Of a stretch of 64,000 bases of DNA, positions 62,641-64,000 are shown piece by piece. Made by a program: the position numbers and the translations under genes. The notes beneath the pieces are model-generated. The model was not told where the DNA came from, made no database searches, and saw only the letters and a program-made list of their open reading frames with translations. Numbering within the stretch: position 1 is the stretch's first letter; every line of letters begins with the position of its first letter. The DNA lies in contig NZ_FMIR01000017.1 in the NCBI RefSeq assembly GCF_900095745.1, positions 372,001 to 436,000 of the forward strand, read 5' to 3'. Source of the stretch: Microbacterium oxydans. GTDB taxonomy: Bacteria; Actinomycetota; Actinomycetes; Actinomycetales; Microbacteriaceae.

Positions 62641-64000
62641 CTACTTCGCCGTCGCCTCAGCGGGCTCGGCGGCGGTCTTCGCGGGAGCCTTTTTCGCCGC
62701 GGGCTTCTTGGCCACCGGCTTCTTGGCTGCCGGCGCGGCCGCAGCGTCTCCCGATGCTGCCTTCGCCGTCGTCTTCTTGACGGCCGGCTCGGCCTTCGCC
62801 GCCGGAGCAGCGTCTGCGACGGGCGCCGCGGGTGCTGCCGGACGCGGACGCGCGGCGAACTCCTCGAACACGTAGCGCGGGTTCTGCACCGTCTCGAGGT
62901 TCACCAGGTCGCGACCCAGCCACAGGTTGTTCCACCAGCCCCAGATCACGCGGAACTTGCGCTCCCACGTGGGCATCGCGAGGCCGTGGTAGCCGCGGTG
63001 CGCGACCCAGGCCACGAAGCCCTTGAGGGCGATCTTGCCGGACTGGAAGACACCGTTGTACAGGCCGAGACCTGCGACAGCGCCCATGTTCTTGTGGAAG
63101 TACTCCTTGGGGTTCTCGCCCCGGAGGACGGCCACGAGGTTCTTCGCGAGGAGCTTCGCCTGACGCACCGCGTGCTGAGCGTTCGGCACGCAGAAGCCGC
63201 CGACGCCACCGCCCGAGAGGTCGGGCACTGCCGACACGTCGCCCGCAGCCCAGGCGCCCTCGACGAAGGCCTCCGGCGTGCCGACGCGCAGGTCGGCGCG
63301 GGTCTGGATGCGACCGCGCTCCTCGACCGGGAGGTCGCCGCCGCGAACGACGGTCGGGTTCGCCATGACACCCGCGGTCCACACGATGACATCGGTCGGG
63401 ATGACCTCGCCCGTGGAGAGCTCGACGTTGCCGTCGACCGCGCTCGTCAGCTGCGTGTCGAGGTGCACGTTGGCACCGCGCTTGGCGAGGTCCTTGAGCA
63501 CCCACTCGCTGGTCTGCAGCGAGACCTCGGGCATGATGCGGCCCATCGCCTCGATGAGGTGGAAGTGGGTGTCTTCGAAGCTGATCTGCGGGTACTTGCC
63601 CACCAGCGCGGAGGCCAGCGAACGCAGCTCGGCGAAGACCTCGATACCGGCGAACCCGCCGCCGACGACGACGACGGTCAGCAGACGGTCGCGCTCGGGT
63701 CCGGCGGGGAGCGCGGCGGCCTTGTCGAAGTTCGACATGACCTTGTCGCGGATCGCGACGGCTTCCTCGATGGTCTTCAGCCCGATCGCGTTGTCGGCGA
63801 TGCCCGGGATCGGGAAGGTGCGGGAGACGGCTCCCGCGGTGACCACGATCTGGTCGTAGGCGAACTCGTACGGCTCGCCGACGGGCGGCGTGATCGTGGC
63901 GACCTTCTGCGCGTGGTTGATGTTCGTCACCTTGGCGGTGAGGACGTGGGTGCGCTTGAGGTGACGGCGGTGGGCGACGACCGAGTGACGTGCCTCGATC
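62641..64000 (-). CDS. Type II NADH dehydrogenase-like flavoprotein, 5' end beyond window
   Basis: The frame is open to the right edge (453 codons), so the N-terminus with the first FAD motif is missing. Visible: FAYDQIVVTAGAVSRTFPIPG, second nucleotide motif VVVVGGGFAGIEVFAELRSLA, and WAAGDVSAVPD, typical of NDH-2 (ndh). It would transfer electrons from NADH to quinone without pumping protons. The C-terminal 65 residues are Ala/Lys/Pro-rich (AAKKPVAKKPAAKKAPAKT), an unusual histone-H1-like tail. The internal Met at 63930 is not the start. Confidence 0.9.
   Translation of the reverse strand, partial: IEARHSVVAHRRHLKRTHVLTAKVTNINHAQKVATITPPVGEPYEFAYDQIVVTAGAVSRTFPIPGIADNAIGLKTIEEAVAIRDKVMSNFDKAAALPAGPERDRLLTVVVVGGGFAGIEVFAELRSLASALVGKYPQISFEDTHFHLIEAMGRIMPEVSLQTSEWVLKDLAKRGANVHLDTQLTSAVDGNVELSTGEVIPTDVIVWTAGVMANPTVVRGGDLPVEERGRIQTRADLRVGTPEAFVEGAWAAGDVSAVPDLSGGGVGGFCVPNAQHAVRQAKLLAKNLVAVLRGENPKEYFHKNMGAVAGLGLYNGVFQSGKIALKGFVAWVAHRGYHGLAMPTWERKFRVIWGWWNNLWLGRDLVNLETVQNPRYVFEEFAARPRPAAPAAPVADAAPAAKAEPAVKKTTAKAASGDAAAAPAAKKPVAKKPAAKKAPAKTAAEPAEATAK

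Overview
The window is about 64 kb of GC-rich chromosome from an actinobacterium. It is most likely Microbacteriaceae and probably a Microbacterium relative, judging by gene content, protein style, ATGA/GTGA-coupled operons and frequent GTG starts; no 16S rRNA gene is present to confirm this. I see no insertion sequence, phage gene, CRISPR array or origin, so this is an ordinary core-genome stretch with some accessory genes.

Layout. 1-5.3 kb: the 5' end of a peptide-binding lipoprotein, then gcvT-gcvH-gcvP on the minus strand behind a tandem glycine riboswitch. 5.3-10.7 kb: a five-gene oligopeptide-type ABC importer (minus), with a large palindrome over its promoter region. 10.97-16.5 kb: an NrtR-like regulator and nadA-nadB-nadC plus a cysteine desulfurase, a de novo NAD operon with its own Fe-S sulfur donor. 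16.5-22.9 kb: glycosyltransferase, SDR, ABC exporter, MFS exporter, a 48-aa protein and an acyltransferase. 22.9-26.5 kb: stress-type and small proteins (Dps, GNAT, a cysteine-free HesB-like protein, a truncated LysR-like protein). 26.5-31.2 kb: a hydrolase lacking its serine, an acetyltransferase coupled to an ABC-F ATPase, and a PadR/membrane-protein pair. 31.2-38.5 kb: ychF, a methyltransferase, an exonuclease, rmuC, glpX and fba. 38.5-46.8 kb: hypothetical proteins, a candidate structured RNA, iclR, ispH, xseA-xseB, a DUF4245-like gene, carbonic anhydrase and fumC. 46.9-57.9 kb: phoH, a class V aminotransferase, a Z-isoprenyl synthase, a hemolysin III protein, greA, ilvA, an AI-2E transporter, an AlkX-like glycosylase and lemA. 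58-64 kb: a lactone oxidase paired with a PLP aldolase, tRNA-Leu(UAA), DedA and an NDH-2 cut by the window end.

How genes work together. gcvTHP splits glycine under glycine-sensing RNA control. NadA is an Fe-S enzyme, and the desulfurase at the end of its operon probably supplies sulfur. glpX and fba form a divergent gluconeogenic/glycolytic pair. xseA-xseB through fumC is one tightly packed run.

Most notable signals: (1) a candidate 138-nt RNA at 40420-40557 (minus) with three consecutive hairpins whose loops carry CCCC, its own -10 box and a terminator-like end; (2) about 20 genes with a TANNNT-type box 6-8 nt before the start codon, which implies widespread leaderless mRNAs and fixes several starts; (3) a shared bipartite element (GGGGGTTGA-N23-GTGGC) upstream of two neighbouring genes; (4) a greA promoter embedded in the previous stop codon followed at once by a terminator-like hairpin.
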